This document shows positions 30,537 to 41,100 of a stretch of 64,000 bases of DNA, piece after piece (position 1 is the first letter of the stretch; each line of letters starts with the position of its first letter). The notes beneath the pieces were generated by a model. It did no database searches. It was not told the origin of the DNA and saw only the letters and a list, made by a program, of their open reading frames with translations. A program made the translations under genes and the position numbers. Origin of the DNA: Symbiodinium natans (lineage: Eukaryota; Sar; Dinophyceae; Suessiales; Symbiodiniaceae); NCBI GenBank assembly GCA_905221605.1, contig CAJNDS010002101.1, positions 455,595-519,594 of the forward strand. The letters are read 5' to 3'.

Positions 30537-30600
30537 CCTGGACATTCCCCAAGCGTTTCATCCGAGGGGCCTCGTCTGAGTCGATGCGGACGATCTCAGC
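30537..30600 (-). CDS. Candidate exon
   Basis: The acceptor is GAGCTAG|GCT and the donor is CAGG|GTTAGGG. It reads A-E-I-V-R-I-D-S-D-E-A-P-R-M-K-R-L-G-N-V. Confidence 0.65.
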
Positions 30601-31249
30601 CTAGCTCAAAACATTAGGCCGTTCTTTTTGGGGGTGGGCTTTCCCCCCCCCTAAGCTGTAAACCCTAAACCCCAAGCCCCAAACCCGAAATCCTTCAAGT
30701 CTGGTTTAGGGGTTTAGGGTTTACAGGGATTATAGGGTTTAGGTAGGAGGCCTAGACTTCTTACCCGAGTTGTGCTTTAAACTCGTTGAAAATTATTTAT
30801 GAGTAGGTTCCCTTGTAAGGGCGGAAGGGAAACGAACACAATTATCCCAAAAACACCACCCAGATAGGAGTTTTGGGAGCCTGGGCCATGGTAGGGGCAC
30901 GTACTCCAGATGTGCCAAAGGTTTAGGGCTTTGGGTTTTAGGGCTTAGGGTTTAGGTTTTAGGGCTTAGGGTTAGGGCTTTGGGGTTTAGGGCTTAGGGT
31001 TTGGGGTTTAGGCCTTGAGTTTTAGGGCTGAGGGATTATAGGCTTGCTTTTTGGGAGTGGTGTTGAGGTTTCGCGACCTGACAGTTCTAGGATTTAAGGT
31101 GTCGGGCTTCGGGATCTGAGGGCGAGGGTCTACGCCCTATGGGCCTGAGGGGTCGAACGCGAGGGTCTAAGACTACGGCTTCAAAGATCTAGGGATCTGA
31201 GAGTTTAGGGTTTAGGGTTAAGGGGTGTTGTAAGGGGTTTGGGCGGATG
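30601..31249. other. Intron interval, nothing recognised
   Basis: It holds a short CCCTAAA stretch at 30657-30690 and degenerate TTTAGGG sequence at 30900-31100; the rest is unassigned. Confidence 0.4.
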
Positions 31250-31342
31250 AAGGAAGCAACTTGTCTCCGACGACTCGTGTTGGGATCCCGACATTGTCGA
31301 GCCGGTTGTCGAGTTGGCCACCGAACAGCTGCCCTCGAAACT
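31250..31342 (-). CDS. Candidate exon, borders uncertain
   Basis: The acceptor is GTGCTCAG|AG, or 14 bases later GGGCAG|CTG. The open frame reads Q-L-F-G-G-Q-L-D-N-R-L-D-N-V-G-I-P-T-R-V and then V-G-D-K. No clear donor was found. Confidence 0.35.
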
Positions 31343-31538
31343 CTGAGCACTGGCACCATCGCAGAGGGCCGTCAACTTAGGGTTTAGGGCTTAGGAAGCC
31401 CTAAACCCTAAACCCGAAACCGTAAACCCTAAACCACACTTGAAAGAAGGAACATACTAAGGCTTCCCTCAGATCCCTGGAGATCCTATGAACTGCTAGC
31501 AGGAATAAGAGCCTCAAGCCCTGTCCCCTCTATGGGAG

Positions 31539-31790
31539 TGTAAGGTTTAGGGTTTAGGGTTCAGGGTTCAGGGTTTAGGGTTTAGGGGTTAGGGTTTAGG
31601 GTTTAGGGTTTAGGGGTTAGGGTTTAGGGTTTAGGGTTTAGGGTTTAGGATTTAGGGTTTAGGGTTTAGGGTTTAGGGTTTAGCGTTTAGGGTTTAGGGT
31701 TTAGGGTTTAGGGTTTAGGGTTTAGGGTTTAGGGTTTAGGGTTTAGGGTTTAGGGTTTAGGGTTTAGGTTTAGGGTTTAGGGCTTAGGGC
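31539..31790. repeat. Long TTTAGGG tract
   Basis: About 35 TTTAGGG units with scattered TTTAGGGG, TTCAGGG and TTTAGCG variants. Confidence 0.95.
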
Positions 31791-32052
31791 CTTAAACCAC
31801 CGATAGCCAGCAGGAGAAGGGTTCCGTCATTGTAATGTGGCTACGGGCTCATCTCCAACGTGGTAGTGAAGCCCTCCATACAGGAGATAGGACCCCGAAC
31901 CCGAAAACCCGAAACCCCAAGCCCTACATCCCAAACCCCGAAATTCCCTCAAACCCCAAACCCTAAACCCTAAACCCCAAACCCTAAACCCCAAACCCTA
32001 AACCCCAAACCCTAAACCCTAAACCCCAAACCCTAAACCCTAAAGCCTGCAC

Positions 32053-32156
32053 CCCAACTGCCAAGAAGCCTCCTTCTTGGGCGGCTCGGCTGGAACACGG
32101 GCCGGGGCCGCCTCTTCCACAATTCGGGCGTTTGACCCAGGGCCCATAGAAGCTAC
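32053..32156 (-). CDS. Candidate exon
   Basis: The acceptor is CCTGTAG|GTA and the donor is TGGG|GTGCAGG. It reads V-A-S-M-G-P-G-S-N-A-R-I-V-E-E-A-A-P-A-R and then P-A-E-P-P-K-K-E-A-S. Confidence 0.65.
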
Positions 32157-32273
32157 CTACAGGGTTTAGGGTTTAGGGTTTGGGGTTTAGGGTTTGGGGT
32201 TTAGGGTTTGGGGTTTAGGGTTTGGAGGCCTCATTGGGGTGCAGGAGTTGCACCCGAAACTGTAAGGGTCGTT

Positions 32274-32463
32274 GCATGGTCCCTTCTGAATATGGGCCCT
32301 TCATCGGGGAGCCCCTATGTGCCCCTTACATACCCCGTTTCAGGGTTCAGGGTTCAGGGTTCAGGGTTTAGGGTTTAGGGTTTAGGGTTTCAAGCCCAGG
32401 GGCGGATACTTCAGAACCTTTTGAAGAAGGTCAGGGACCATATTAAGGGACCCATAGAAAACC
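32274..32463. mobile_element. Family D palindrome split by a TTTAGGG tract
   Basis: The left arm (GCATGGTCCCTTCTGAATATGG, CCCCTTACATACCCC) and right arm (CAGGGACCATATTAAGGGACC) are normal for family D. TTCAGGG/TTTAGGG units lie between them at about 32338-32391. Confidence 0.7.
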
Positions 32464-32942
32464 CGAAACCCGCAACCCGACACCCTGAACCCTATAAACC
32501 CTAAAGGGTTCCTGGCAGGGTTTGGGGTTTCGGGTTTAGGGTTCTTGCGTTTGAGGCTTTTGTGGTTTGGGGTCGTAAGCTTCGCGCTTAGGGTTTTGTG
32601 GTTTTGGGGACCTCGTAGGTTTGAGGGCTAACCGGTTTTGTGGTTTCGGGTCTTGTTTTATTTTTATTATTTTTTTTTTTTTGGGGGGGGGGATGCTTTT
32701 CGCGTAATTTGCCCAGTAAACCCCAAGAATGAAAGCGGAGGACCCAACCCTAAAGCACTAATCCCTGTGTTAAGCATACTTGGCGGGTTCATGGTACTTA
32801 TAACCCAGTTATAGCTGTACTTATAACACACTTTGAAGCCCCTTAAGTGCCCTAACATGGTGATAGTTGGGTTATAAGGGCAGTTAGAATTGGGTGAATA
32901 AGTAAGTACCAGGACCCTAACCCTAAACCCTAAACCCTAAAC
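32464..32942. other. Intron interval
   Basis: It holds degenerate repeats at 32515-32660, a T/G homopolymer junction at 32660-32692 and an unassigned inverted stretch at 32700-32910. Confidence 0.4.
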
Positions 32943-33064
32943 GCTCCAGAGCTTTTTGGAGAATCACTGGCCTCCACTGGGGTGGGCGCCGCGACAGGTG
33001 TCGGCTTAACGACAGGTGTCGGCTCAACGGCAGGCGTCGGGTCAGCAACAGGTGTCGGCTGAAC
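32943..33064 (-). CDS. Candidate exon with P-T-P-V tandem repeats
   Basis: The acceptor is CTGCTGCAG|GTT and the donor is GC|GTTTAGGG. The frame reads V-Q-P-T-P-V-A-D-P-T-P-A-V-E-P-T-P-V-V-K and then three further P-T-P-V/A units before E-A-S-D-S-P-K-S-S-G. The tandem codon-level repeat fixes both strand and frame. Likely an extended linker. Confidence 0.8.
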
Positions 33065-33343
33065 CTGCAGCAGACAATAAGGTGTACTAGGGTTTGGGTT
33101 TAACGTTTAGGGAATATACCTTGAACTATATTAATACAGTATCCATATCCCTGTCAGGAGTTCGGGCATATCCCTCACCCCCTACGCCCCGGAACAAAAA
33201 CAGTCACGAACATCTCCAACACCAAATGCCCAAGAAACCCTAAACCCTAAACCCTAAACCCTAAAGCCCTAAACCCTAAACCATAAAAAGCACTAATGCT
33301 TCGAGGCCCGAGAAATCCCTAGCGCTGAAAGCTTAGTCCCTCT

Positions 33344-33455
33344 AAGGGTAGTCACGTTGACGTATGGGCCCTTAAAGGGTACCCCTTATATACCCTTATA
33401 TACCCTATACGAATTGAGGGCCCATACATCAGCCCTTTAAAGGAGGTTGGGCTTG
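33344..33455. mobile_element. Palindromic element family D, copy
   Basis: It contains GTATGGGCCCTTAAAGGG and the inverted GAGGGCCCATAC around TACCCCTTATATACCC. Confidence 0.6.
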
Positions 33456-33737
33456 GAGCCCCTAGAGCCCTCAAACCCCAGCAGCCCTAAAAGCGCTGGC
33501 TTAGGGAGGGAGGCTTGCTCCAAAAGCTGGGAGTCAACCTTGCGAATAACCCTACACCCTGACCCCTAAACCCTGAACCCTAAACCCTGAACACTGAACC
33601 CTAAACCCTGAACCCTAAACCCTGAACACTGAACCCTATACCCTAAACCCTGAACACTGAAGCCTAAACCCTGAATGAACGCTGAACCCTAAGCCTAAAC
33701 CCTAAACCCTAAACCCCAAACCCTAAACTCCCTCAAC

Positions 33738-33818
33738 CCGAGCCATGCCCGCTTTCTCGATGTGTCTAAAGCCTTCTGAGCTCGCCGCGTTCGGAGGCCG
33801 CTCTTTGGGAGTCAGCAC
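33738..33818 (-). CDS. Candidate exon, 27 codons
   Basis: The acceptor is CCGCTAG|GTG and the donor is CGG|GTTGAGG. It reads V-L-T-P-K-E-R-P-P-N-A-A-S-S-E-G-F-R-H-I. Phase 0 at both ends. Confidence 0.65.
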
Positions 33819-34344
33819 CTAGCGGTTTAGGGTTTAGGGTTTAGCGAACGCCAAAACCCCAAAACTCTAGAACCCTTAATAGACCCTAAACCCTAAACCC
33901 TAACTGCTGGGTTCTCTACTCCCTAAACCCTGAACCCTATACCCTAAACCTGAACCCTAAACACTGAACCCTAAACCCAAAACCCAAAACCCCCCTAACC
34001 CTAAAACCCTAATCAAAACGGCCTAAACCCTATGGAACCCCAAAACCCTAAAACCCTAAAACTTGAAAGCCCAAGACCCCAAAGCCCTAAGCCCTAAACC
34101 CTAACTGCTGGGTTCTCTACACCCTAAAACCTAAACCCTAAACCGTACCAAAAACCCTACCCTATGAACCCCCAAACCCTAAAACCCTAAGCCCAAAAAC
34201 CCCAAACCCAAAACCCTATAAGTCAAAAAACCCTAAATAGAACCTAACCCCTTGAAACCCGAATTAAAACGGCCAAAACTCTAAGAACCCCAAAACCCTA
34301 AAACCCTAAACCCCAAAACCCTAAAAAAACTAAACCTTATGAAC

Positions 34345-34388
34345 CCCCAAGTGTGCCTCCGGTACCGATGCGGCGGTGGCTCCTCTCA
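34345..34388 (-). CDS. Candidate exon
   Basis: The acceptor is GGCCACAG|TG and the donor is GGGG|GTTCAT. It reads R-G-A-T-A-A-S-V-P-E-A-H-L-G. Confidence 0.5.
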
Positions 34389-34815
34389 CTGTGGCCGCGC
34401 GTTAGGGGTCGGATGGCTCGGGGTTTTTAAGGGGTTTAGGGTTTAGGATTTAGGGTTTGGGGTTTAGGGTTTAGGGGTTTAGGGTTTAGGGTTTAGGGTT
34501 TGGGATGCTCTATATTGTTAAAAGGGCTTCTCAAGGGAACCTGGCACCCCCCCAAAAAGGCAATAAGCTTTCTCAAAAAGGGAAGTAGGTTAGGTTAGTT
34601 CTGGGTAGGATATCTAGGATACCAAAAAGTGGCTCCGGGATTGTTCCCCCTAAGCCTGTAGGAAGTAGGTGTTTAGGGCTTAGGGTTTCAGGGAATCGGG
34701 TTTATGAACCCGAAGCCAGTAGAGCTTAGCGTTTCTTTTGGGAGCCTTAACCCAGGCTTCGTTATTTAGGGATACCAAGAAGAGGAGATGCTTCGACTCT
34801 GTGGCGGGAACATGT

Positions 34816-35083
34816 TCAAGTCGTGCTCCACAGACGCTCGACGGGCACTGTGCCTGTCTGAACGGCCACTCCGGCCTTCCGCATGTGTAAGGCGATGCGC
34901 CATTTCCAAAGCCCACGCAGCCGGACCGTTTTCAGCAGCCGGCGGTAGTGCAGCTGCACTTCGGTCTTCAGCAGCCGGCGGTAGTGCAGCTGCACTTTGG
35001 TCGTCATCACGCTGGGCTTGCCGGCAATCTCGCGCCCCTTGCATTCCTTGGCGCCGAAACGCAGGATGTTGCGCTCGCCTTCC
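34816..35083 (-). CDS. Open frame with 36-bp internal duplication
   Basis: It starts after a CTGTAG acceptor and runs about 88 codons to TGA. It begins near R-N-I-L-R-F-G-A-K-E-C-K-G-R-E-I, contains two tandem copies of V-Q-L-H-Y-R-R-L-L-K (36-bp repeats at 34927-34962 and 34963-34998), and ends K-A-G-V-A-V-Q-T-G-T-V-P-V-E-R-L-W-S. The last part faintly recalls the hAT transposase tail. It is either an unusually long exon or a transposon remnant. Confidence 0.5.
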
Positions 35084-35099
35084 CTACAGACCCTAGGCC

Positions 35100-35625
35100 C
35101 TACATCCTAAGCCCTAAACCCCTAAACCCCTAAACCCCTAAACCCTAAGCCCTATACATCCTAAACTCTAAACCCTAAAACCCTAAGCCCTACATCCTAA
35201 ACCCAAAACCCCTAAACCCTGAACCCTAACAACCTACAACCCTAAGCCCTACATCCTAGACCCAAAACCCCTAAACCCCTAAACCCCTAAACCCTAAAAT
35301 CCTAAGCCCCACATACCCTAAACCCTAAAACCCCAAAACCCTAAAACCCTCAAACCCTAAACCCTAAAACCCTAAAACCCTAAAACCCTAAAACCCTAAA
35401 ACCCTAAAACCCTAAAACCCCTAAAACCCCTAAAACCCCTAAAACCCTAAAACCCTAAAACCCTAAAACCCCTAAAACCCCTAAAACCCCTAAAACCCTA
35501 AACCCCTAAAACCCTAAAACCCCTAAACCCTAAAACCCCTAAACCCCTAAACCCCTAAAACCCTAAAACCCTAAAACCCCTAAACCCTGAAACCCCTAAA
35601 ACCCCTAAGCCCTACATACCCTTAG
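35100..35625. repeat. CCCTAAAA/CCCCTAAA mixed array
   Basis: This is about 520 bp of octamer and nonamer variants (CCCTAAAA, CCCCTAAAA, CCCCTAAA), with a block of about ten perfect CCCTAAAA units at 35345-35420. Confidence 0.92.
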
Positions 35626-35674
35626 GGTTTAGGGTTTAGGGTTTAGGGTTTAGGGTTTAGGGTTTAGGGTTCAC

Positions 35675-35723
35675 CAAGCCCAAGCCTGATGTGCTCGGCG
35701 CCGTTGTTTCCGAGGCGCGGGGC
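35675..35723 (-). CDS. Candidate exon
   Basis: The acceptor is CAAACAG|GCC and the donor is CTTG|GTGAAC, or GC eleven bases earlier. It reads A-P-R-L-G-N-N-G-A-E-H-I-R-L-G-L. Confidence 0.55.
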
Positions 35724-35733
35724 CTGTTTGAGG

Positions 35734-35945
35734 GATGTGAGTTGAGGGTTTGAGGGTTGAGGGTTTGAGGGGTTGAGGGTTGAGGGTTTAGGGTTGAGGG
35801 TTGAGGGTTGAGGGGTTGAGGGTTTAGGGGTTGGTGGGTTGAGGGCGTGGAGGGGTTGAGGGGTTGAGGGCATTGAGGGGTTGAGGGGTTGAGGGCTGAG
35901 GGGTTGAGGGGTTGAGGTGTTGAGGGTTGAGGGCTTGGGTTTAGG
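35734..35945. repeat. GGGTTGAG array
   Basis: About 25 units of GGGTTGAG/GGGGTTGAG, an octamer variant in place of TTTAGGG. Confidence 0.9.
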
Positions 35946-36481
35946 CTTGAGGGTTGGGGATGTGGGTTTCTGGGTTTAAGGCACCGCTAAAGTCTTACTG
36001 CCCTTGAACCTCAAAACCCTGCCCTACACCCTGAGAGGCTTGCGGAGTCTTGGCTTGGCACAGACAGGAGACTTGTAACTTAACAGCCCTAAACCCTAAA
36101 CCCTAAACCCTAAACCCTAAACCCTAAACCCTAAACCCTAAGCCCTAAACCCTAAACCTGATAAACCCTGAACCCTAAACCTTAAACTCTACCCTGCAAG
36201 CCCATTCCTGTCCTGCCGAAGGCCTTTCCTGTCTGAACCCAAAGCGGTATTGCGACATCCTGGACGGTATAAATTCAGTAGGGCTCAGGCTTTGGGGTCT
36301 TAGGGGTTTTAGGGGTTTAGGGTTTTAGGGTTTTAGGGTTTAGGGTTTTAGGGTTTTAGGGTTTTAGGGATTTTAGGGTTTCAGGGTTTTAGGGCTTTAG
36401 GGATTTTAGGGTTTTAGGGTTTGTAGGTCTAGCCCTCCTTGAAGACCCCCCCGTTGAAGAACGAGCTTTTTGCGCGTTTAC

Positions 36482-36523
36482 CTAAAGAGCAGCCAGCCTT
36501 GGCTATAAACTCTTGGTCGCAGC
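36482..36523 (-). CDS. Candidate exon with GTAAAC donor
   Basis: The acceptor is GCGCTAG|GC and the donor is TTTAG|GTAAAC. It reads C-D-Q-E-F-I-A-K-A-G-C-S-L. Confidence 0.5.
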
Positions 36524-36769
36524 CTAGCGCCTAAACCCCTAAGCCCCTAAAAGTACCCTGAGAACTATAAAGCCTTCCCCAAAGACCATCCAAAAAACTG
36601 ACCTAAAGCCCTCTAAACTGATCCTAAAACCCTAAAACTCTTTAGCCACACGCCGTAAACCCGAAATTCCTTAAACCCTCCCTGAACTCCTGAAACCCAA
36701 AATTCCGTACATTCCCTAACCTTAAATCCCCCCCGGCAAGCCCTAAGCCCTAAACCCTAAACCCCAAAC

Positions 36770-36826
36770 CAGCCTTTCAAGCGTCTCAGCGGAGGAGGCC
36801 ACCGGCGCGGAGGGAGGTTGCGACTC
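36770..36826 (-). CDS. Candidate exon, 19 codons
   Basis: The acceptor is GCATGCAG|GAG and the donor is CTG|GTTTGGGG. It reads E-S-Q-P-P-S-A-P-V-A-S-S-A-E-T-L-E-R-L. It is in phase with the exon at 38109-38157, so it may extend the kinase C-terminal tail. Confidence 0.65.
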
Positions 36827-37969
36827 CTGCATGCGAGGCTTAGAGTGTCTGGGAGTTTAGGATTTCAGGTTTGGGGTTTAGGGTTTAGGGAGTTTAGGGT
36901 TGTAGGGCGTTAGGGTTTAAGGTGTTTAGGGTTTAGGGAGTTTAGGGTTTCAGGAGTGCAAGGTTCAAGGAGTTTAGGGTTTAGGGCGTGGTAAATGGAA
37001 GCGCGCTTTGTGTGCGCGCACGTCTGCAGTCCTACACACCCCCAAGATCACTGACTTAGGGTTTAGAGATAGGGGCGTAGGGCTTAGGGTTTATAGGGTT
37101 AGGGAAAGGGACAACAGGGTTCAGGGGTAGGTTTTGTGTTTTGTGTTCAGGCGTGTAGTCTCTTAGGTGCTGGCACCCCCAATAAACCCGAACCCTAAAC
37201 CCTGAACCCTGAACCCTGAAGCCCAAACCCAAAACCCTGAACCCTGATTCTAGTTTGGAAAAGACCCGTGAGGTCTCTTCTTGTGTGCCCCAGACCCTAA
37301 ACCCTAAACCCTAAACCCTAAACCCTAAACCCTAAACCCTAAACCCTAAACCGCCTAAACCCTAAACCCTGAACCCTGAACCCTACATAGGCTTTTGAGG
37401 GTTTCGGAGGGGCCTCGAGAACTCAAAGGCACCCTCTTCCTTACCGACCCCATTAGGCAAGGAAGGGTTCATAGGGTTGAGGGGCTTTAGGGTTGAGGGC
37501 TTAGAAGTCATCAGGGTTTAGGGCTCAAAATTATTAGAATTTAGGGTTCTCGTAAGATTTAGAGCGCTTATAGGGCTCGTAGGGCATCTAAGGGGATTAC
37601 AAGGGCTTGTTAGAGCTTATAAGGTTTGCCAAGGGTTTAGGGGGTCCTTTTTTTGGTATCTTCTCAGGTCGGCTTGGGTGCAAGACCTTTGAGACACCAA
37701 GGCCGTTTCCCCAGGTTGCGGTACCGTTTAAGAGGCCACGTACCATCGGGTTTAGGTTTAGTAAGGGCTATTATTGTTATCTACTTGGGCCCTGTATAGG
37801 AAGCATTTCAAGCCTCGAGTAATCCCTACTTAGGTACCCCCAAACCCTAAAACCCTAAAGCCCCACACCCGATACCCTAAACCCTATAATCGCTTCCCCC
37901 TTGTATTAAACACACCCTTAGCTATGAAAACACTAAACCCCAAACCCTAAACCCTGAGGAGATTTGGGA
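36827..37969. other. Intron interval
   Basis: It contains degenerate TTTAGGG sequence at 36850-37130, a CCCTAAA tract at 37285-37385 and unassigned sequence at 37390-37840. No gene was seen. Confidence 0.45.
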
Positions 37970-38078
37970 CCCAAAGAGCCCAATATTGCTTAATTAAGGA
38001 ATATATCTTAAATCATATTAAGGATCCCTATATGATTTAAGGAATATTCCCTAATTAAGCAATATTGGGCTCTTTGGG
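37970..38078. mobile_element. Palindromic element family A, copy 4
   Basis: This 109-bp palindrome lies 30 bp to the left of the exon at 38109-38157. Confidence 0.88.
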
Positions 38079-38108
38079 GAGAGCTTTTTTGCGCCTGCTT
38101 GCAGCCGC

Positions 38109-38157
38109 TTCGAAGCCAGCGCTTAGCGCGGCATCAGCGTGCGAATTCGAGGCGCGA
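38109..38157 (-). CDS. Kinase-gene C-tail exon between twin palindromes
   Basis: The acceptor is CCCAGAG|T and the donor GC lies at CGAA|GCGGC. In phase with 38624-38668 it reads R-A-S-N-S-H-A-D-A-A-L-S-A-G-F-E. Family A palindromes lie 30 bp to its left and 35 bp to its right, in the place usually held by telomere-type tracts. Confidence 0.6.
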
Positions 38158-41100
38158 CTCTGGGTCACTTGCCGAACCCGCTTTAAGGGGTACCCAAAGA
38201 GCCCAATATTGCTTAATTAAGGAATATACCTTAAACCATATTAAGGATCCCTATATGATTTAAGGAATATTCCTTAATTAAGCAATATTGGGATCTTTGG
38301 GTATAAGGAGGAACCTCTAGAAGGGAGCCTTAATATTGTCTCCTATGTACCCCTATATGTACCTTATAGAGTCCCTATATACCTAGCCCCTAAATAACCC
38401 CGCCAAAACACCCCTAAGGCCCTAAACCGCTCTCACAAGCCGTACCTAAAGAACCCAGAGCCTAGCTTTTTTGCAGGTTACCTGAGAATCTGATAAGAGT
38501 TTTTTATAGTCCTAACCTACGAGATGGTAAGTTTGGGCTTCTTAAGGCAAACCGCGGCCATTTACTAGGCACCCCGCGGCGAAACCCGAAAAAGGAGGGG
38601 GGCCAAGCGCCCACTTCGCTCACAGCGCTTCGTGAAGCACGTGGTCGGTCGCGTCGGGGAGCCGGAACCTTGGTAGCCCAGCAACCATATCATAATGGTT
38701 TAGGGTTTAGGGTTTAGGGTTTAGGGTTTAGGGTTTAGGGTATATATCTCTTGTACCCCCAAAAGGACACCAGGTATATACACTCACCAATACTAAAAAG
38801 GAACCTTATATACACTCACCAAAAACAGAAATATCAACCCTGCGTCAAATCATAGTAAGGGCACCCTTTTTTGGCTAGAGTATTTCTTTATAAGGGAACC
38901 CATAACCAAAAAAAGGGTACCACTGGGCTGCCAAGAAGCTGTATGCTGCAATTTCTGCCCCCCTCCATGTGAAGAGGGGGCTCGTCGGGGAACTCGTCGG
39001 TCGCGCCCTCGGGCCCGAACTCCAAGGAGTAGTCGGCGTCTGTACCTTGGTAGCCCGATAGCCATCCTAGGCTGCCCAGTAACCCAGGCTCAAAAAGGGT
39101 GCCCCTTTTTTTTGCCTAAAGGGGTTTTATAAGGGAACCTAAACCCCCCAAAAAGGGAATAAGGGTACTACTGGGCATCCTAGCATCTCACAATAAGGGT
39201 AGCCTTTTTTCGGGGTTGGTTTCTTTAGAAGGAAGCCTTGAACCAAAACAAGGGACAAAGGGTATCACTGGGCTACCCTAAACCCTAAACCCTCAACCCT
39301 CAACCCTAAACCCCCAAACCGAGAGCTACCAAGGCACCAGCACCTTCGCCCCCAGTGAAGCCGGGCGGAAGATCTTCCGCAGTGGCGTCGAAGTTCGCCT
39401 GGCCGAGTTCCGAAGATGCCTTTAGGGTTTAGGGTTTAGGGTTTAGGGTTTAGGGTTTAGGGTCAAGGGTTTAGGGCTTAGGGTTGAAAGACAGAGCCCT
39501 CAAAGCTACCCTTTTTCTGAGAACCATAGTGCAGGAATCAGGGAATGAATCTTCCCCTAGGCTTTGCAACAAAAATCCCTCAACAAACCTCAGGCAAAGA
39601 AATCTTGGGCAGACCTCCCAGATCTTCCAAAACCCCTTAATTCAGCAGCACGCCCTAATTTATACTAAGGATCCTTATATTGTGGATTAGGGTCTTTTCC
39701 TTAATTCCGGGGATTTTTTTTGGAAGATCCTAAACCCTTAGCCCTAAACACCCAACCCCAAAACAAACCTCCCCTCTCCAGGTAAGCCTGATAGTCACCG
39801 CCGGGAACCAGAGGGGGAGTCATGCCAGCCAATTCCGCCCAGGTGATGCCATGAAAGAACTTGTGCTGCTTCACAGAGTCCTTTAATATAGGGTTTAGGG
39901 TTCAGGGTTTTTCGGGCGTTTGAGGGTTTTTTAAGGTTTTTAGGGTTGTTTAGGAGTTTTTTTAGGGTTTTCAGGGTTTAGGGTTGGGGCCCAGTTGGAA
40001 CATGCATGACTCAAGGAAGATGAGTGCTGGGATTCCCTGCAGCAACCCTCTCGGGGTATGAGGAGAGTGATTTTCCAACTTTGGGGAGCTTGCTGTTATT
40101 TGCTTAAGAACCCCAAAAGACCAAAACAAAAAACAATCCCTGTACTACCCTCAATAAGGAAGGAAGGGGGTTCTTAAGCAATTAGTAGTTTACTGTAGGG
40201 GATGCCGAGCTGGCTTTCGTAGCTTTGGATTCAGCTGGGTGCTTGGAAGCAGAGATTTCCTACATCCTTAGGTCCTTTCTCAAGTATCTGGGTTTAGGGT
40301 TCAGGGTTTAGGGTTTAGGGTTTAGGGTCAAGCTTGAAGTACCTTGAACCCTAAAACCGAAACGGCCGCAGAGCCTGGGCTCCTTGGCTTAGTTGGGCTT
40401 ATAGTATGTCGTTTTGCACTTTTGGCATAGGGTTTAGGGTTTAGGAAACATCTCGCAACTCACTTGTGCATGACGTTAGGATACGTACCCCACAGTATCG
40501 AGGCTCCCCTGCCCCCTAAACTCATCCCCAGCAAAGAAGCCTTCAATCAAAAACAATACCTACCCTAAACCCTAAACCCTAAACCCTAAACCCTAAACCC
40601 TACACCCTGGCTTTAGGGTTTACAGGGCTTATGCGGTTTTAGGGCCGATGATGGGGTTCAAAGGGTTTACAAATGGCTTTTAGGGCTTCTAGGATGCTAA
40701 TACTAGAATGACTAGACTCAACAGAAACCTAGGAATAAAAAGGGTGCCCTTTTTGGTTTAAAGGGGATTCATAAGGGAACCTAAACCCTACAAAAAGGTC
40801 TGGGACCCCAAACCCTAACCCTATAAACCCAAAAATAGGGAAAACCAGGCCTACTCTGGCCGTCACCCCAGGGAAAACCACGTTTGGGAGAAAACCCTGT
40901 GCCCTGGGTCCTAGACTAGACCCAGGAGTAACCTTGGAACAAAAAGGGTACTGTACCCTTTTTTTGGTTTAAAGGGGGTTAAAAGGGACCCTAAACCCTA
41001 AACAAAAAGGGAATCAGTGACTACTCCGGGTCCTGGAAGCTCTAACACCTAAACCCGAAACCCTAAACCCTAAACCTAGCTTTAATTCTTGAGTTGCCCA

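Larger units (their letters stand above)
39399..41096. other. Large intron interval
   Basis: It contains a TTTAGGG tract at 39421-39465, a diverged family A-like palindrome at about 39615-39725, degenerate repeats at 39890-39985, a family G element at 40086-40190, a CCCTAAA tract at 40562-40605 and two family C elements at 40715-40800 and 40919-41034. Confidence 0.55.
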
